From contig DASZTO010000004.1 of NCBI GenBank assembly GCA_035548175.1, positions 6,709 to 70,708 of the forward strand: a DNA stretch of 64,000 bases, written 5' to 3'. The notes under the pieces are model-generated. The model was given only the letters and a program-made list of their open reading frames with translations. It did not search any database and was not told the origin of the DNA. Position 1 is the first letter of the stretch; each line of letters begins with the position of its first letter. The position numbers were made by a program, and so were the translations under genes. Positions 24,429 to 33,677 of the stretch are shown here, piece by piece. Origin of the DNA: CALCHA01 sp035548175 (GTDB lineage: Bacteria; Planctomycetota; Phycisphaerae; WQYP01).

Positions 24429-25007
24429 TTATTCCTGAACCGGACGCGGTGCGGGGGTGCGCGGCTTGACTTCCGAGGCCTGGTTGTAGCTCACGGTCGC
24501 GAGGGCCAGCTGCACCTGAAGGCTATCGATGCCGGGCTTCTGGGCGGTGAGATTCACGTTGGTCACCTTCACGGGGAACTTGGGTTCTTCGAGCGCGAGC
24601 ATGAGGTGCGAGACCGCGCGGAAGTTGCCCGTGCCGGTAAAGCGGAAAGTCGTGGGCAGGAGGGCGGTTTTTTCGTCGCCGCCGGCGGCTTCCGGGCGGA
24701 AGGTGTTGATCTGCACGTTGCAGGCCTGGGCAAGCTGGATCACGATTTCTTCCGTCTGGATCTGGGCGTCGGTGGGGTTGTCCTTGAGGGTGGTGGCGAG
24801 ATAGTCCTTCCATTCCTTGTCGGCCTTTTTGGCGCGGGTCAAGGTCTGGGACATCTGCGCCCGCTGTGCTGTCACCTTCGCCTCCTGGGCGGCCATGTCG
24901 TCGCGATAGCTCAGGTAGGGACTGAGGATGAAGTAGTACAACCCCAGCAGGGCGAAGGCCGCGCCCACGATGATGGCGATCATTCGTTCACGTTTATTCA
25001 GTACCAT
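24429..25007 (-). CDS. gspM: GspM/PilO-like assembly-platform protein
   Basis: The 192-aa protein starts inside the end of the preceding gene (14-base overlap) with GGAG 7 bases before. A single membrane helix (IAIIVGAAFALLGLYYFILS) follows a short basic N-terminus. A coiled coil (AAQEAKVTAQRAQMSQTLTR) and a ferredoxin-like domain with FRFTGTGNFRAVSHLMLALE come next. This is the layout of PilO and GspM, the inner-membrane partners of PilN/GspL. The gene symbol follows position and fold. Confidence 0.8.
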   Translation of the reverse strand: MVLNKRERMIAIIVGAAFALLGLYYFILSPYLSYRDDMAAQEAKVTAQRAQMSQTLTRAKKADKEWKDYLATTLKDNPTDAQIQTEEIVIQLAQACNVQINTFRPEAAGGDEKTALLPTTFRFTGTGNFRAVSHLMLALEEPKFPVKVTNVNLTAQKPGIDSLQVQLALATVSYNQASEVKPRTPAPRPVQE

Positions 25008-26922
25008 TGTTTGTCTCCGAGGCGCCGCGGGCGCCGGTAGTGGTCGGGGTTTTCGGGGTGTTGCCGGCGCCGTTGGTCTCGGTGTTCTTCACGGCGGGGG
25101 CGGCGGCCGGCATGTTAGCGGGATTTTCCGTGGCGTTGCGCCTGGGACCGCCGGTGTTGCCCGCCTGCCGGGGGTTGGCGGGGGTGGCGGGGTTGGCCGA
25201 TTCCTTGGCGGGTTCCTTGGCCGCGTCCTTGCCGGTTTTGGCGGGGGGCGGACCGGTGAAGGTAAAGCCGATCACGTAGTTGTAGTCGAGGCCGTCATTG
25301 TTGCCGTTGCGACCGCCGGGCCCGCCGCCGCGAGCGCCGCGGCCGCCCCGATCCTGCGGTTGCTGAGCGGCGGCGCCGCCGCGAGCGCCGCGGCCGGTAT
25401 TGGGGGTGGCGTTCTGGGCTTTGACGGCATCCACGCTGATGACCTTGGCGTCCTGGAATTCGCCGGTGTCGAACATGGCCTTGGCGATGCTGGTGGGCGT
25501 TTCCTTATTCTGGCAGATGCCGGTCACCTGGCCCTTCAACGTGCCGGCGGAGGGCTGGGTACCGGCGACGCCGCCGGCGCTGGGCGTGGGCCGGTCGGCC
25601 TTGAGGGGATTGAGGGCCGGTTGCAGATTGAGATTGGTGGCATAGGCGTTAGGCACCTGGAGGATGGCATTGCTGACGGCCACGAAGCAATCCATGTAGG
25701 GCGTCTGTCCGCCGTACCAGCTCTTGGCGTCCGATTCATTTTTCAGCAACACCACCGCATCGTTATAGGCGGGCTTCATGGTGGCGATCTGGCTCTTGAT
25801 CGAATCGATCTGGGCCTGCTGCTGGTTGGAGTCCCAGACGGCCCAGCCGATGCCGATGGCCACGAGCAGGCCGATGGCGACCGCCCAGGTGACCTTGTTG
25901 CGGGTGCTGCTTTCGACGGGCGGTTTGAGCCGCGAATCGTCGAAGTTCACGGGGAGACCTTCGGGCAGGTAGGGGATGGTGGCCAGGGCGACCGCGGGAG
26001 CGAAGCGTGAGGCTTCGGCGGTGAGTTGCTGGCCCCCGACGCCCATGGCGGTGAGATTCTGCGCGGCCACGGGCATGCCCAGGCGGGTTCCGATGGCGCT
26101 CTGGGCTTCTTCATCCAGGCCGGTGCCGTCCCAGAGGACGAGCTTGCGATCGGCGGCGGGGGTGCCATTTTGGGGGAGGCCGGCGAAGGTGCGGCGAAGT
26201 TCCGCGACGAGTTCGGAGGTGCCGTAGCTGCCGCCGGCGCCGCTGGCGGTTCCGCTGGCCGTGCCGCCATGGGGAACGGTGGAGGCGCCCGCCCCGACCG
26301 CCGCCGGAGTGGTGGAGAAGTGGCGGATACGCTGCAATCCGTGGCCGGTCTGCACGGCGAGTTCGGCGGCCTTTCCGCCCAGGTAAACGACGATGCCTTC
26401 AGGGGCCGCCAGCGATTTGCTGGCCGCGGCCAGGGCCGCCACCGAGGAGGTGATGCCTTCCACGCCGACGCGCGCCGCCTCGGCAAAGGCGTGAATCTGA
26501 TCCACACGTTCCCTGGGAACGCCCATCAACAGCACCTGGCGAGGTTGCTTGGGATGCGATTCGCCGGCGTAGTCGTAGACCATTTCCTTGAGGTCGGCCG
26601 AGAATTCGCCCTCAGCCTGGACGCGCAGGAGGGTGGCGGCGGTTTCGGGATCGGCGGGGGGAAGTTCCTTGGGTTTGATGACCACCCAGCGCGCCGGCAG
26701 GCCGAAGATCGCTTCGCGCGATCCGAAGCCGTGCTGTTTGAGAAACGCGCCGAAGGCCTTGCCAGCGCCCGCCAACTGCGCGGCCGATGTTCCTTCGGGA
26801 TACGCGAATTCGGCGTAGCGCCGGACCTCGCGTCGTCCGCCGGCATTGGCCACTTCCGCCACCAGAATGCTCTGGTCGCCCAGCGCGATGCCGAGATATT
26901 TATTGAGTCGCCGTAGTGCCAC
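24994..26922 (-). CDS. gspL: GspL-like protein: PilM-type actin fold fused to PilN-type anchor
   Basis: The GTG start at 26922 lies 2 bases after the gspK stop and has GGAGG 10 bases before; 642 aa. Residues 1-330 show the PilM-like actin ATPase-type fold (RLNKYLGIALGDQSILVAEV, FGLPARWVVIKPKELPPADP, VVYLGGKAAELAVQTGHGLQ). A membrane helix (VTWAVAIGLLVAIGIGWAVW) and a coiled coil with IDSIKSQIATMKPAYNDAVV follow, as in PilN/GspL. A long Gly/Arg/Ala/Asn/Pro tail of about 130 residues, partly RGGRGARGG, is added at the periplasmic end. It should couple the GspE ATPase to the membrane platform. Confidence 0.83.
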   Translation of the reverse strand: MALRRLNKYLGIALGDQSILVAEVANAGGRREVRRYAEFAYPEGTSAAQLAGAGKAFGAFLKQHGFGSREAIFGLPARWVVIKPKELPPADPETAATLLRVQAEGEFSADLKEMVYDYAGESHPKQPRQVLLMGVPRERVDQIHAFAEAARVGVEGITSSVAALAAASKSLAAPEGIVVYLGGKAAELAVQTGHGLQRIRHFSTTPAAVGAGASTVPHGGTASGTASGAGGSYGTSELVAELRRTFAGLPQNGTPAADRKLVLWDGTGLDEEAQSAIGTRLGMPVAAQNLTAMGVGGQQLTAEASRFAPAVALATIPYLPEGLPVNFDDSRLKPPVESSTRNKVTWAVAIGLLVAIGIGWAVWDSNQQQAQIDSIKSQIATMKPAYNDAVVLLKNESDAKSWYGGQTPYMDCFVAVSNAILQVPNAYATNLNLQPALNPLKADRPTPSAGGVAGTQPSAGTLKGQVTGICQNKETPTSIAKAMFDTGEFQDAKVISVDAVKAQNATPNTGRGARGGAAAQQPQDRGGRGARGGGPGGRNGNNDGLDYNYVIGFTFTGPPPAKTGKDAAKEPAKESANPATPANPRQAGNTGGPRRNATENPANMPAAAPAVKNTETNGAGNTPKTPTTTGARGASETNNGTE

Positions 26923-26924
26923 GG

Positions 26925-28214
26925 TTACAAGCCTCCATTGTTGATGCCCGTCAGTCGCGGCTCTTTGCCCGCTTTGAGGTCTTCGAGAATTCCCGGATCC
27001 AGCGGCCAACCGAGTTCGGTCAGATCGCGCCGGTAAATCACTTTGGGGGGCGTCTGCGAGGCGTCGACAACGATCTGCACCCGCTTGAACGCGCGTCCGT
27101 CTTTGGTCACCGCCACGATGTCCGCCGAGTAGTAGTAGGAAGTCGCGGAGATGTAATTGGCGATTCCCTGGGCGGTGGCCGAATCGATGACGGTCGAGAC
27201 CCAGTCGGTGGTGGTGGTGTCCACGCCGCCGGTGCGTCCCTGGACGATGGACTGAGCGTCGTCGTCGGTCATTCCCGGCAGGCAGCGCAGGACCTGGAGG
27301 GGAGCGGTATTCACGTTGATCTTGGCGACGGTGGCGGCTCCGCCTGTGCCACCCGCTCCGCCGCCGCCACCCGCTCCGCCGGTCCCGCCCGCACCGCCTC
27401 CGCCCGCGCCGCCGCCGCCGCCGACCTGTGCCTCATTGCCGGTCAGCGATCCCCCCGCCGACGCCGCGGGCTGCCCGGTGGTCGGATCGACCGGCGGGAG
27501 CGTCCAGACGGTCACAAAGGGATAAATCCCGCGCGGATCTTCCCCATCGGTCGTCGAAAACATCGCGCCTCCGCCGCTGGCGGCGTTCTCCGCGTCGTCG
27601 ATCACGCCGTTGCGGTTGATGTCATACCCGTACAGGATGCTCGGGGTCACGTTGGCAACCAGATTCAATTCATCAACGCTCTCGAGCGGCCCGTTCTTGC
27701 AGTGATAGGGAATCGGCAGGGACATGTACTCGGTGTCTTCGGCGCCGTCGCCGTTGGTCACGGTGTCGTCGGTGTCGATCCAGTCGACGATCGAATCGCA
27801 CGCTTCCTGCGTCATGTTGGGCAGATTGATGATCATGTCGGGCGTCGCGGTGTTCAAATTCAGCTTGCTGCATTCATCGACGATACCGAAATCGAATGAC
27901 TGGGGATCGTCGGGCACCGGCCGGAGCAGCCAGAAATAGCCGGTATCGAGTTGGACGGCTTCGGCGGGCGTTTCCGTGACGGTGAGGGCGTCACCGGCCA
28001 TCTGGTCGACCTGGCAGAAGACCCACTGCTCGGCGCCCAGTTCGATTTCATCGGCCTGAAGCTGCGCCACGCGGTTGGCCGACGCCGAGGTTTCGACGCG
28101 CACGCGCTGGGCGAGCACGATCGTGACCGCGACCAGCACCACCATGATCCAGGTGGCCAGGATCAGGATGATCCCTCGCCGGCGCTTGCTTGCATGGACG
28201 GTTGTAGGCGTCAT
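26925..28214 (-). CDS. gspK: Type II secretion minor pseudopilin GspK
   Basis: GspK caps the pseudopilus together with GspI and GspJ. The 429-aa product has the pilin-like helix GIILILATWIMVVLVAVTIV (no Glu at +5, as usual for GspK), then the alpha domain. FGIVDECSKLNLNTATPDMI and AKINVNTAPLQVLRCLPGMT are the two helix-hairpin-like segments that GspK carries. The insert between them has a Gly-rich run coded by GGN repeats. The start lies one base after the gspJ stop, so translation is probably coupled. Confidence 0.9.
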   Translation of the reverse strand: MTPTTVHASKRRRGIILILATWIMVVLVAVTIVLAQRVRVETSASANRVAQLQADEIELGAEQWVFCQVDQMAGDALTVTETPAEAVQLDTGYFWLLRPVPDDPQSFDFGIVDECSKLNLNTATPDMIINLPNMTQEACDSIVDWIDTDDTVTNGDGAEDTEYMSLPIPYHCKNGPLESVDELNLVANVTPSILYGYDINRNGVIDDAENAASGGGAMFSTTDGEDPRGIYPFVTVWTLPPVDPTTGQPAASAGGSLTGNEAQVGGGGGAGGGGAGGTGGAGGGGGAGGTGGAATVAKINVNTAPLQVLRCLPGMTDDDAQSIVQGRTGGVDTTTTDWVSTVIDSATAQGIANYISATSYYYSADIVAVTKDGRAFKRVQIVVDASQTPPKVIYRRDLTELGWPLDPGILEDLKAGKEPRLTGINNGGL

Positions 28215-28215
28215 C

Positions 28216-29049
28216 TCAGTTCCCCGTCACGGTGTTGGTCGTGCTCAGGTCCACGTAGCAGGCCAGGTTGATCACCCGGATGATCCGCGTGACCGGGCCG
28301 TTGGGCGTGGTGGGCGTGAGTTCGAGGGTGATTCGCACGGCCACGGGCAGTTCGTTCTGGGGGTCGGTGGCGGTGGAATCCCAGGAGGTCTGCCAGGTGG
28401 TGCCGTCAAAATACTCGACATTGAAGGTCTGGACGCCGCGGCAGATGATTTCCTGGTCGGGATCGGGCTGCACGTCGGCGAGAAGATCGGAGGTGACGTA
28501 GCGCATCAGGCAGGGAGTGCCGCCGTCGTCGGGTGCGATCGTATATTCGACCTGCTTGACGTCGGCGTTGTTGGGACCGCTGGAGACGCCGCTTCCGGAA
28601 CCGCCGAGGCCGGCGAGCATGCCGCCGCCGCCGGTTCCGCCGGAGGCGCCGCTGAGCAGGCCGCCGCCGAGGCCGCCGAGGGAATTGCCGTTGGGATCGG
28701 TGTCGATGGCGCGAAGGGTCGGGCCGGTGGGTGAATCGGTGGGGGCGAAGAAGATCACATCATCCTGGTCGCCGTTGTCGGTGCCCTCGAACTCATAGGC
28801 GAGCGTGCCGGTGGGCGGGAGCGCGGAGGAAAAATCGCGCACGAGAAAATCCATGCTGATGCCGATCCGGGAGGCGGGATCCATGGCGGCTTCGGCGGTG
28901 CTTTTGGCCTTGAAGGCGGAGTAAATGGACTGCGAGAGCGCCAGCGTGATGATCGCCACGATCGCCAGGGCGACCATCAGTTCGAGCAGCGTGAACGCGC
29001 CCGCCGAACGGCGTGTGCCTGGGTGAAATTGTGCGGCGCTGGTGGTCAT
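28216..29049 (-). CDS. gspJ: Type II secretion minor pseudopilin GspJ
   Basis: The ATG overlaps the gspI stop (ATGA, 29046-29049), giving 277 aa. The class III signal reads RRSAGAFTLLELMVALAIVA, so the residue before the mature Phe is Ala where prepilin peptidase usually meets Gly. The rest fits GspJ: ISMDFLVRDFSSALPP, a Gly-rich insert (SLGGLGGGLLSGASGGTGGG), CRGVQTFNVEYFDGTTWQTS near the end and NELPVAVRITLELTP. It forms the tip complex with GspI and GspK. Confidence 0.9.
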   Translation of the reverse strand: MTTSAAQFHPGTRRSAGAFTLLELMVALAIVAIITLALSQSIYSAFKAKSTAEAAMDPASRIGISMDFLVRDFSSALPPTGTLAYEFEGTDNGDQDDVIFFAPTDSPTGPTLRAIDTDPNGNSLGGLGGGLLSGASGGTGGGGMLAGLGGSGSGVSSGPNNADVKQVEYTIAPDDGGTPCLMRYVTSDLLADVQPDPDQEIICRGVQTFNVEYFDGTTWQTSWDSTATDPQNELPVAVRITLELTPTTPNGPVTRIIRVINLACYVDLSTTNTVTGN

Positions 29050-29498
29050 TGGGTGGTCGTTTCCTCCGGCGTCTTTTGCTGATCGAACATCAGCGTGGCG
29101 ACCGTCACCGAATAGTCGCGGTTGTAGGCTTTCCAGCTCACCACGCACTCGACCTGCTGCAAATCCGAAGTGCCGTTGGGTTCCGCGAAATCCGACGTCT
29201 GAATCTGCCAGTGATAGAGGGCGGGTTCGTTGGTGTCGTAGTTGGCGGAGTCATCGCCGCTGTCGGCGTTGGTCCAGGTCCACTCGGCGATGGCGTCGTT
29301 GAGATGGTTGGCGGCGATCTGCATCGCGATGGTGCGCTGCTTCACCAGTCCCGCGCCGCGCACCATGATCGCCAGCGCCTGCCACAACGCCACCATGATG
29401 ATCCCGATCACCACCACCGTCACCAGGGCTTCGATCAGCGTGAAGCCGGCATTGGGGCGGGGGCGGAGGAGGCGATGTGCGTGGAGGCGGCGGTACAT
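29046..29498 (-). CDS. gspI: Type II secretion minor pseudopilin GspI
   Basis: The 150-aa product shows the class III signal NAGFTLIEALVTVVVIGIIM with Gly before Phe and Glu at +5, then a hydrophobic helix and a compact C-terminal domain with LQQVECVVSWKAYNRDYSVT, the GspI pattern of a strand containing W. The start overlaps the last base of gspH, so the two are coupled. GspI nucleates the pseudopilus tip. Confidence 0.9.
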   Translation of the reverse strand: MYRRLHAHRLLRPRPNAGFTLIEALVTVVVIGIIMVALWQALAIMVRGAGLVKQRTIAMQIAANHLNDAIAEWTWTNADSGDDSANYDTNEPALYHWQIQTSDFAEPNGTSDLQQVECVVSWKAYNRDYSVTVATLMFDQQKTPEETTTQ

Positions 29499-30007
29499 TA
29501 CTTGTCCTCCACGATGTGGTAGCTGTCGCTGGGGGACTCGCAGGTGATCGAATAGCTGACGCCGCGATCATCGGTCAGCTTGATCGTGCCCGGATCGCAC
29601 CGGCCGGTGGGATAAAAGCGCGCGATCTGCTGGGTGTTGTCTCCCTGGGGCAGGTCGCATTCCATACGCATGCCGCCGGGCCCCTGCGGAATCACCAGCG
29701 CGTTGCCGATGCTGGTTTGCAGCGGCTGCTGCGCCCCGGCATCGTCCTCGGCGGTCACGGAGACCTCACCGACGCGCGTGTCGACGTTGAGCTGATAGGT
29801 GCGGCCTTCGGAGATCGCCTGCGAACGGGCGTAGTGCGCCATGGCCATGATCTGCGACGCCAGATCCGGAGCGCGGCGCCCGGAAATGAAGCCCTTGAGA
29901 TTGGGCGCCGCGATCGCCGCCACCAACGCTATCACGAACATCACCATCACCAGCTCCAGGAGGGTGAACCCCCGGCCTGATTTGAAGTTGTTGCGTGTGT
30001 GGGTCAT
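29498..30007 (-). CDS. gspH: Type II secretion minor pseudopilin GspH
   Basis: The 169-aa product has GRGFTLLELVMVMFVIALVA (Gly/Phe cleavage, Glu at +5) and the GspH domain: FISGRRAPDLASQIMAMAHY, ARSQAISEGRTYQLNVDTRV and IARFYPTGRCDPGTIKLTDD. GspH joins the pilus tip to the GspG shaft. It starts 46 bases after gspG. Confidence 0.92.
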   Translation of the reverse strand: MTHTRNNFKSGRGFTLLELVMVMFVIALVAAIAAPNLKGFISGRRAPDLASQIMAMAHYARSQAISEGRTYQLNVDTRVGEVSVTAEDDAGAQQPLQTSIGNALVIPQGPGGMRMECDLPQGDNTQQIARFYPTGRCDPGTIKLTDDRGVSYSITCESPSDSYHIVEDK

Positions 30008-30053
30008 GACTCGACCTCATTGGTCCGGCGACCGCCGCCCGACCGATTTTCGC

Positions 30054-30497
30054 TTACTTGCTCGTGGGACCGTTGGTGATGTCGTCGTCGGTGCCTTCCT
30101 GGCCGTCCTTGCCGACGCACACGAGGTCAACGCCGCGCGGGTTGAGCGTGCCGGGGTTGCGATAGATGTAGGCGTTGCCCCAGGGATCGGTGGGCACCTG
30201 CTTGATGTAGGGGCCGTTCCAATCCTTGGCGTTGGCGACGTTGTCCACCAGCGCCTGGAGGCCCTGATCGTTGGTCGGATAGCTGCCGCAATCCTGGTTG
30301 TAGACGTCCAGCTGGCCTTCCATCAGCGAGATGTCGGTCTTGGCCTTTTGAATCTTGGCCTGCTCGCCGCGGTTGACGAACTTCGGCACGACCACGGCCG
30401 CCAGCACGGCGAGGATGGCCATCACCAGCAGCAGTTCGATCAGCGTAAAGCCGCTCACGCCGCGCGCTCTCACCTGAATTTGTTTGTTCGCCTGCAT
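30054..30497 (-). CDS. gspG: Type II secretion major pseudopilin GspG
   Basis: The 147-aa product is typical: signal VSGFTLIELLLVMAILAVLA, then KAKTDISLMEGQLDVYNQDC, the YPTNDQGLQALVDN segment, and WNGPYIKQVPTDPWGNAYIY with the Asp residues that bind Ca in GspG. A strong ribosome site (AAAGGAG, 6 bases before ATG 30497) and an intercistronic hairpin upstream fit the high level needed for the shaft subunit. Confidence 0.96.
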   Translation of the reverse strand: MQANKQIQVRARGVSGFTLIELLLVMAILAVLAAVVVPKFVNRGEQAKIQKAKTDISLMEGQLDVYNQDCGSYPTNDQGLQALVDNVANAKDWNGPYIKQVPTDPWGNAYIYRNPGTLNPRGVDLVCVGKDGQEGTDDDITNGPTSK

Positions 30498-30543
30498 AAT
30501 CGTCTCCTTTGATCCCTTGTGCAGCCTGTGTTATTCGTTGCGT

Positions 30544-30562
30544 CGCCGCGCACGTGGCGGCG
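30544..30562 (-). promoter_or_regulatory. Intercistronic hairpin before gspG
   Basis: Arms cgccgc (30544-30549) and gcggcg (30557-30562) pair around a 7-base loop between gspF and gspG. A stable hairpin here could protect the gspG part of the message from decay. Inferred from place and structure. Confidence 0.35.
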
Positions 30563-30570
30563 CGCGTTTC

Positions 30571-31788
30571 TCATTTCATTGCGTCCTGCAAGCTGAAAAT
30601 CGGCAGCAGCATCCCGATCACCACCGTCCCGATGAACGCCGCCATCAGAAACAGCATGATCGGCTCCGCCAGCGACACCAGGATTCGCAGCTTGCGATCG
30701 AGTTCCTGCTCGAACGTCACCGACAGACGCATCAATTCCTTGTCCAGGCGGCCGGTTTCCTCGGCGACCGCGACCATTTCCACGACCGACGGCGGGAACA
30801 GCTCAGGGCTGGAGGCGAAGGCCTTCGAGAGCGCTTCGCCGCGCTGCACTTCGTCGATCGCCTTGTTGACCGTATCCGCCAGCGTCTGGTTGCCGATGGC
30901 GTCGCGCGAGGTTCGCAGCGAAGAGACCAGCGGCACGCCGGAGCCCACCAGGGTGCCGAGCATGCGGCAGAACCGCACGAGGGCGAAGTGGGCGACGACC
31001 TGTCCGAGCAGCGGCGCCTTGAGCATGGCTTTTTCGATGGTGCGGCGGCCGCTTTCCGTGGCCGCCATGCGCTTGAGAACGATGACCAGCACGATGATCA
31101 CGCCGGCGACAACCGGGGCGTCATGCTGGACGATGTGGCTCGCCGCGATGATCGCCAGCGTCAGCGCCGGAAGCTGGCCCCCGAAGCTCGCGAAGATGCC
31201 GGTGAACCGCGGAATGAAGAAGGTCAGCAGGAAGATGATCACGCCCACGGCCAGCACGGCGAGCACGCAGGGGTAGACCATGGCGGCTTTCACCTTGCCC
31301 TTGAGGTCCGCTTCACGGGAGCGGAATTCCGCGATCTGGTTCAGCACCACTTCCAGGAAGCCGCCCTGTTCGCCGGCCTTCACCATCGCCACGTAGACCG
31401 AGGAAAAGCTCTTGGGGAATTTCGCCATCGCATCGGCCAGAGCGGTACCCTGCACGACTTCATCGTGAATCTCGCCCCACAAGTGCTTCGCCGCCGGATT
31501 GGAGGATTCCCTCCGGAGCAAATTCAGCGCCCGCGCCAAAGGCACGCCGCCGGCCAGCAGGTTCGCCAGGTCGCGCGTGAACGCTTCGACCAGTTTCTGC
31601 GGGACGCGGCCGGCCCTGCCCACCGCCTGCGCGCGTTTCGCGGCGCCCGCCTTTTCTTCGCTGATCTCCAGCGGGTGAAGCCCCTTCTGCATCAGAGACG
31701 CGATCGCCGCCGCACGGTTGTCCGCCGTCAGCGTCCCGTTGCTCTTCTGCCCCTTGGTGCTCACCGCTCTATAGCTGAATGTGGTCAT
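30571..31788 (-). CDS. gspF: Type II secretion inner-membrane platform protein GspF
   Basis: GspF is the polytopic core of the platform that binds GspE and GspL. The 405-aa product has the tandem GspF domains: VEAFTRDLANLLAGGVPLAR with FLEVVLNQIAEFRSREADLK in the first, and RFCRMLGTLVGSGVPLVSSL with SVVEMVAVAEETGRLDKELM in the second. Hydrophobic segments lie near residues 170-195, 220-245 and 370-400. Starts 52 bases after gspE. Confidence 0.95.
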   Translation of the reverse strand: MTTFSYRAVSTKGQKSNGTLTADNRAAAIASLMQKGLHPLEISEEKAGAAKRAQAVGRAGRVPQKLVEAFTRDLANLLAGGVPLARALNLLRRESSNPAAKHLWGEIHDEVVQGTALADAMAKFPKSFSSVYVAMVKAGEQGGFLEVVLNQIAEFRSREADLKGKVKAAMVYPCVLAVLAVGVIIFLLTFFIPRFTGIFASFGGQLPALTLAIIAASHIVQHDAPVVAGVIIVLVIVLKRMAATESGRRTIEKAMLKAPLLGQVVAHFALVRFCRMLGTLVGSGVPLVSSLRTSRDAIGNQTLADTVNKAIDEVQRGEALSKAFASSPELFPPSVVEMVAVAEETGRLDKELMRLSVTFEQELDRKLRILVSLAEPIMLFLMAAFIGTVVIGMLLPIFSLQDAMK

Positions 31789-31840
31789 GACCGTTTACCC
31801 GCTGGTTCCTGCTGCTTCGAGTCCCGTTCTTCGGATGATC

Positions 31841-33544
31841 TCACACGTGCTGATGCGCCAGCATCGCCGTCTCATCCTTGGTGTTGCTGACAATTTCCGG
31901 AATCGTCGTCCGGCCCGCACGCACCAGACGCCAGGCGTCCTCACGCAGGCTCTTCATCCCCTGCTCCACCGCCTTGCGCCGGATCGCCCCCGCCGACGCG
32001 CGCTGCAGAATCAATTCCTGAATCTCTTCGGTCATCGGCATCATTTCAAAAACCGCCTGCCGGCCGCGATAACCCGTGTTCTGGCAGTGCCGGCAACCCT
32101 TGCCTTTGTAGAGCACCTCAGGCACCTCGTCACCGAATTCCTCACGCAGCGCCCGCATATCCGATTCGGTGTCCACTTCCTTGCATTCCTTGCAGATCAC
32201 GCGCACCAGACGCTGGGCCATGACCATTTCGACCGAGCTGGACACGAGATAAGGCTCGACGCCCATATCGATCAGACGTGTCGCAGCGCCGGGAGCGTCG
32301 TTCGTGTGCAGGGTCGAGAACACCAGGTGGCCGGTAAGCGAAGCCTGCACCGCGATTTCGGCGGTTTCACGGTCACGGATTTCACCGATCAGCACCACGT
32401 CCGGGTCGTGACGCAGAATCGCACGCAGACCGCCGCCAAATGTCAGGCCCGCCTTGATATTGACCTGAATCTGGTTGATGCCCTTGAGGTTGTATTCGAC
32501 CGGGTCTTCGATCGTGATGATCTTGCGTTCCGTGTCGTTGATCTTGTTGAGGCCCGCGTACAGCGTGGAGGTCTTGCCCGAGCCGGTGGGACCCGTCACC
32601 AGGATGATGCCATGGGGCAGGTCGAGCACCCGCAGGAATTCCTTGTGCTTTTCCTCATCCATCTGCAGGCGGTCCAGACCGAAGGCCATTTCGCTGCGGT
32701 CCAGAATACGCATGACGACCGCCTCGCCGTGGATCATGGGGATGACCGAGACGCGCAAGTCGATTTCGCGGCCGCCGACCTTGAGGCGGATACGACCGTC
32801 CTGGGGAACGCGCTTTTCGGCGATATCCAGGTGGGCGAGAATCTTCAGGCGCGACACGATCGCCGCGTGATAGCGGCGGATCGAGGCGGGAATGTTCGCT
32901 TCCACCAGGATGCCGTCAACACGGTACCGGATGCGGAGTTCGTGTTCGAAAGGCTCGACGTGCACGTCCGTCGCGCGCGAGTCCAGCGCTTCCTGCATGA
33001 TCTGGTTCACGAAGCGGATGATGGTCGCGTCTTCGGCGGCCTTGGAAAGGTCGATCTCGCCGTCGTCCTCATCCTTGAGAATCTCCACCCCATCCTCGTT
33101 GAGCATGGTCTGCAGGGTGTCGGCCCCGATGCCCAGCGTGCGTTTGATGCACCGGTCGATTTCCTGCGAGGTCGCCAGCACCGTGCGGAACTCGCGGCCG
33201 GTGACCAGCCGAAGTTCATCGAGCCCCGTCTGATCGAACACGCGGTTGGTGGCGACCGTGGTGACGCCGTCGTCCTCGGCCAGCGGGATCATGTGCCGCT
33301 CGAGGAGGATGCGTGCCGGGAACTGCGCCAGGAACTCCTTGGACGGGTTGACCGTTTCGAGTTCCATGTAGGGCATTTCCAGCAGGGTGGCCAAAGATTT
33401 CAGCATGGCGTCCTCGGCGAGGTTGCCATCCTCGCGCAGCGCGTCGTCCAGCGTCTTGCCGCCGGCCATTTCCGCGCGGATGCGTCCCGCCGACGCTTCC
33501 GTCAGCTTGCCGTCTTTGGTCAACATGTCGATGACGTCGAACAT
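31841..33544 (-). CDS. gspE: Type II secretion ATPase GspE
   Basis: GspE hydrolyses ATP on the cytoplasmic face to drive pseudopilus growth. The 567-aa product has the N1E/N2E-type domain (LTKDGKLTEASAGRIRAEMA), Walker A GPTGSGKTSTLYAGLN, the Asp box PVEYNLKGINQIQVNIKAG, Walker B LRHDPDVVLIGEIRDRETAE and the zinc module VICKECKEV ... GKGCRHCQNTGYRGR with two CxxC pairs. It is first in the operon; AGGAAA lies 7 bases before the ATG, and the terminator at 33633 separates it from the sigma operon. Confidence 0.96.
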   Translation of the reverse strand: MFDVIDMLTKDGKLTEASAGRIRAEMAGGKTLDDALREDGNLAEDAMLKSLATLLEMPYMELETVNPSKEFLAQFPARILLERHMIPLAEDDGVTTVATNRVFDQTGLDELRLVTGREFRTVLATSQEIDRCIKRTLGIGADTLQTMLNEDGVEILKDEDDGEIDLSKAAEDATIIRFVNQIMQEALDSRATDVHVEPFEHELRIRYRVDGILVEANIPASIRRYHAAIVSRLKILAHLDIAEKRVPQDGRIRLKVGGREIDLRVSVIPMIHGEAVVMRILDRSEMAFGLDRLQMDEEKHKEFLRVLDLPHGIILVTGPTGSGKTSTLYAGLNKINDTERKIITIEDPVEYNLKGINQIQVNIKAGLTFGGGLRAILRHDPDVVLIGEIRDRETAEIAVQASLTGHLVFSTLHTNDAPGAATRLIDMGVEPYLVSSSVEMVMAQRLVRVICKECKEVDTESDMRALREEFGDEVPEVLYKGKGCRHCQNTGYRGRQAVFEMMPMTEEIQELILQRASAGAIRRKAVEQGMKSLREDAWRLVRAGRTTIPEIVSNTKDETAMLAHQHV

Positions 33545-33632
33545 TGTTTGGTTTCCTGCCTGCCTGGGTGACTGCTTGCTGGTTGGCTTTCCGCCATCGT
33601 GCCGGCGGCGCCCGTGCTGAAATTGAAAAGTT

Positions 33633-33670
33633 GCCTGCGGGGCCGGCGCCTTTCGCCGGCCCCCGCAGGC
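33633..33670 (-). terminator. Terminator of the sigma-factor operon
   Basis: A long GC stem (gcctgcgg... with ...ccgcaggc, 16 pairs with one bulge) closes a 5-base loop and, read on the minus strand, runs into ACTTTTCAATT. It lies 8 bases after the stop of the Gly-rich gene and isolates it from gspE. Confidence 0.75.
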
Positions 33671-33677
33671 TCGGGCC

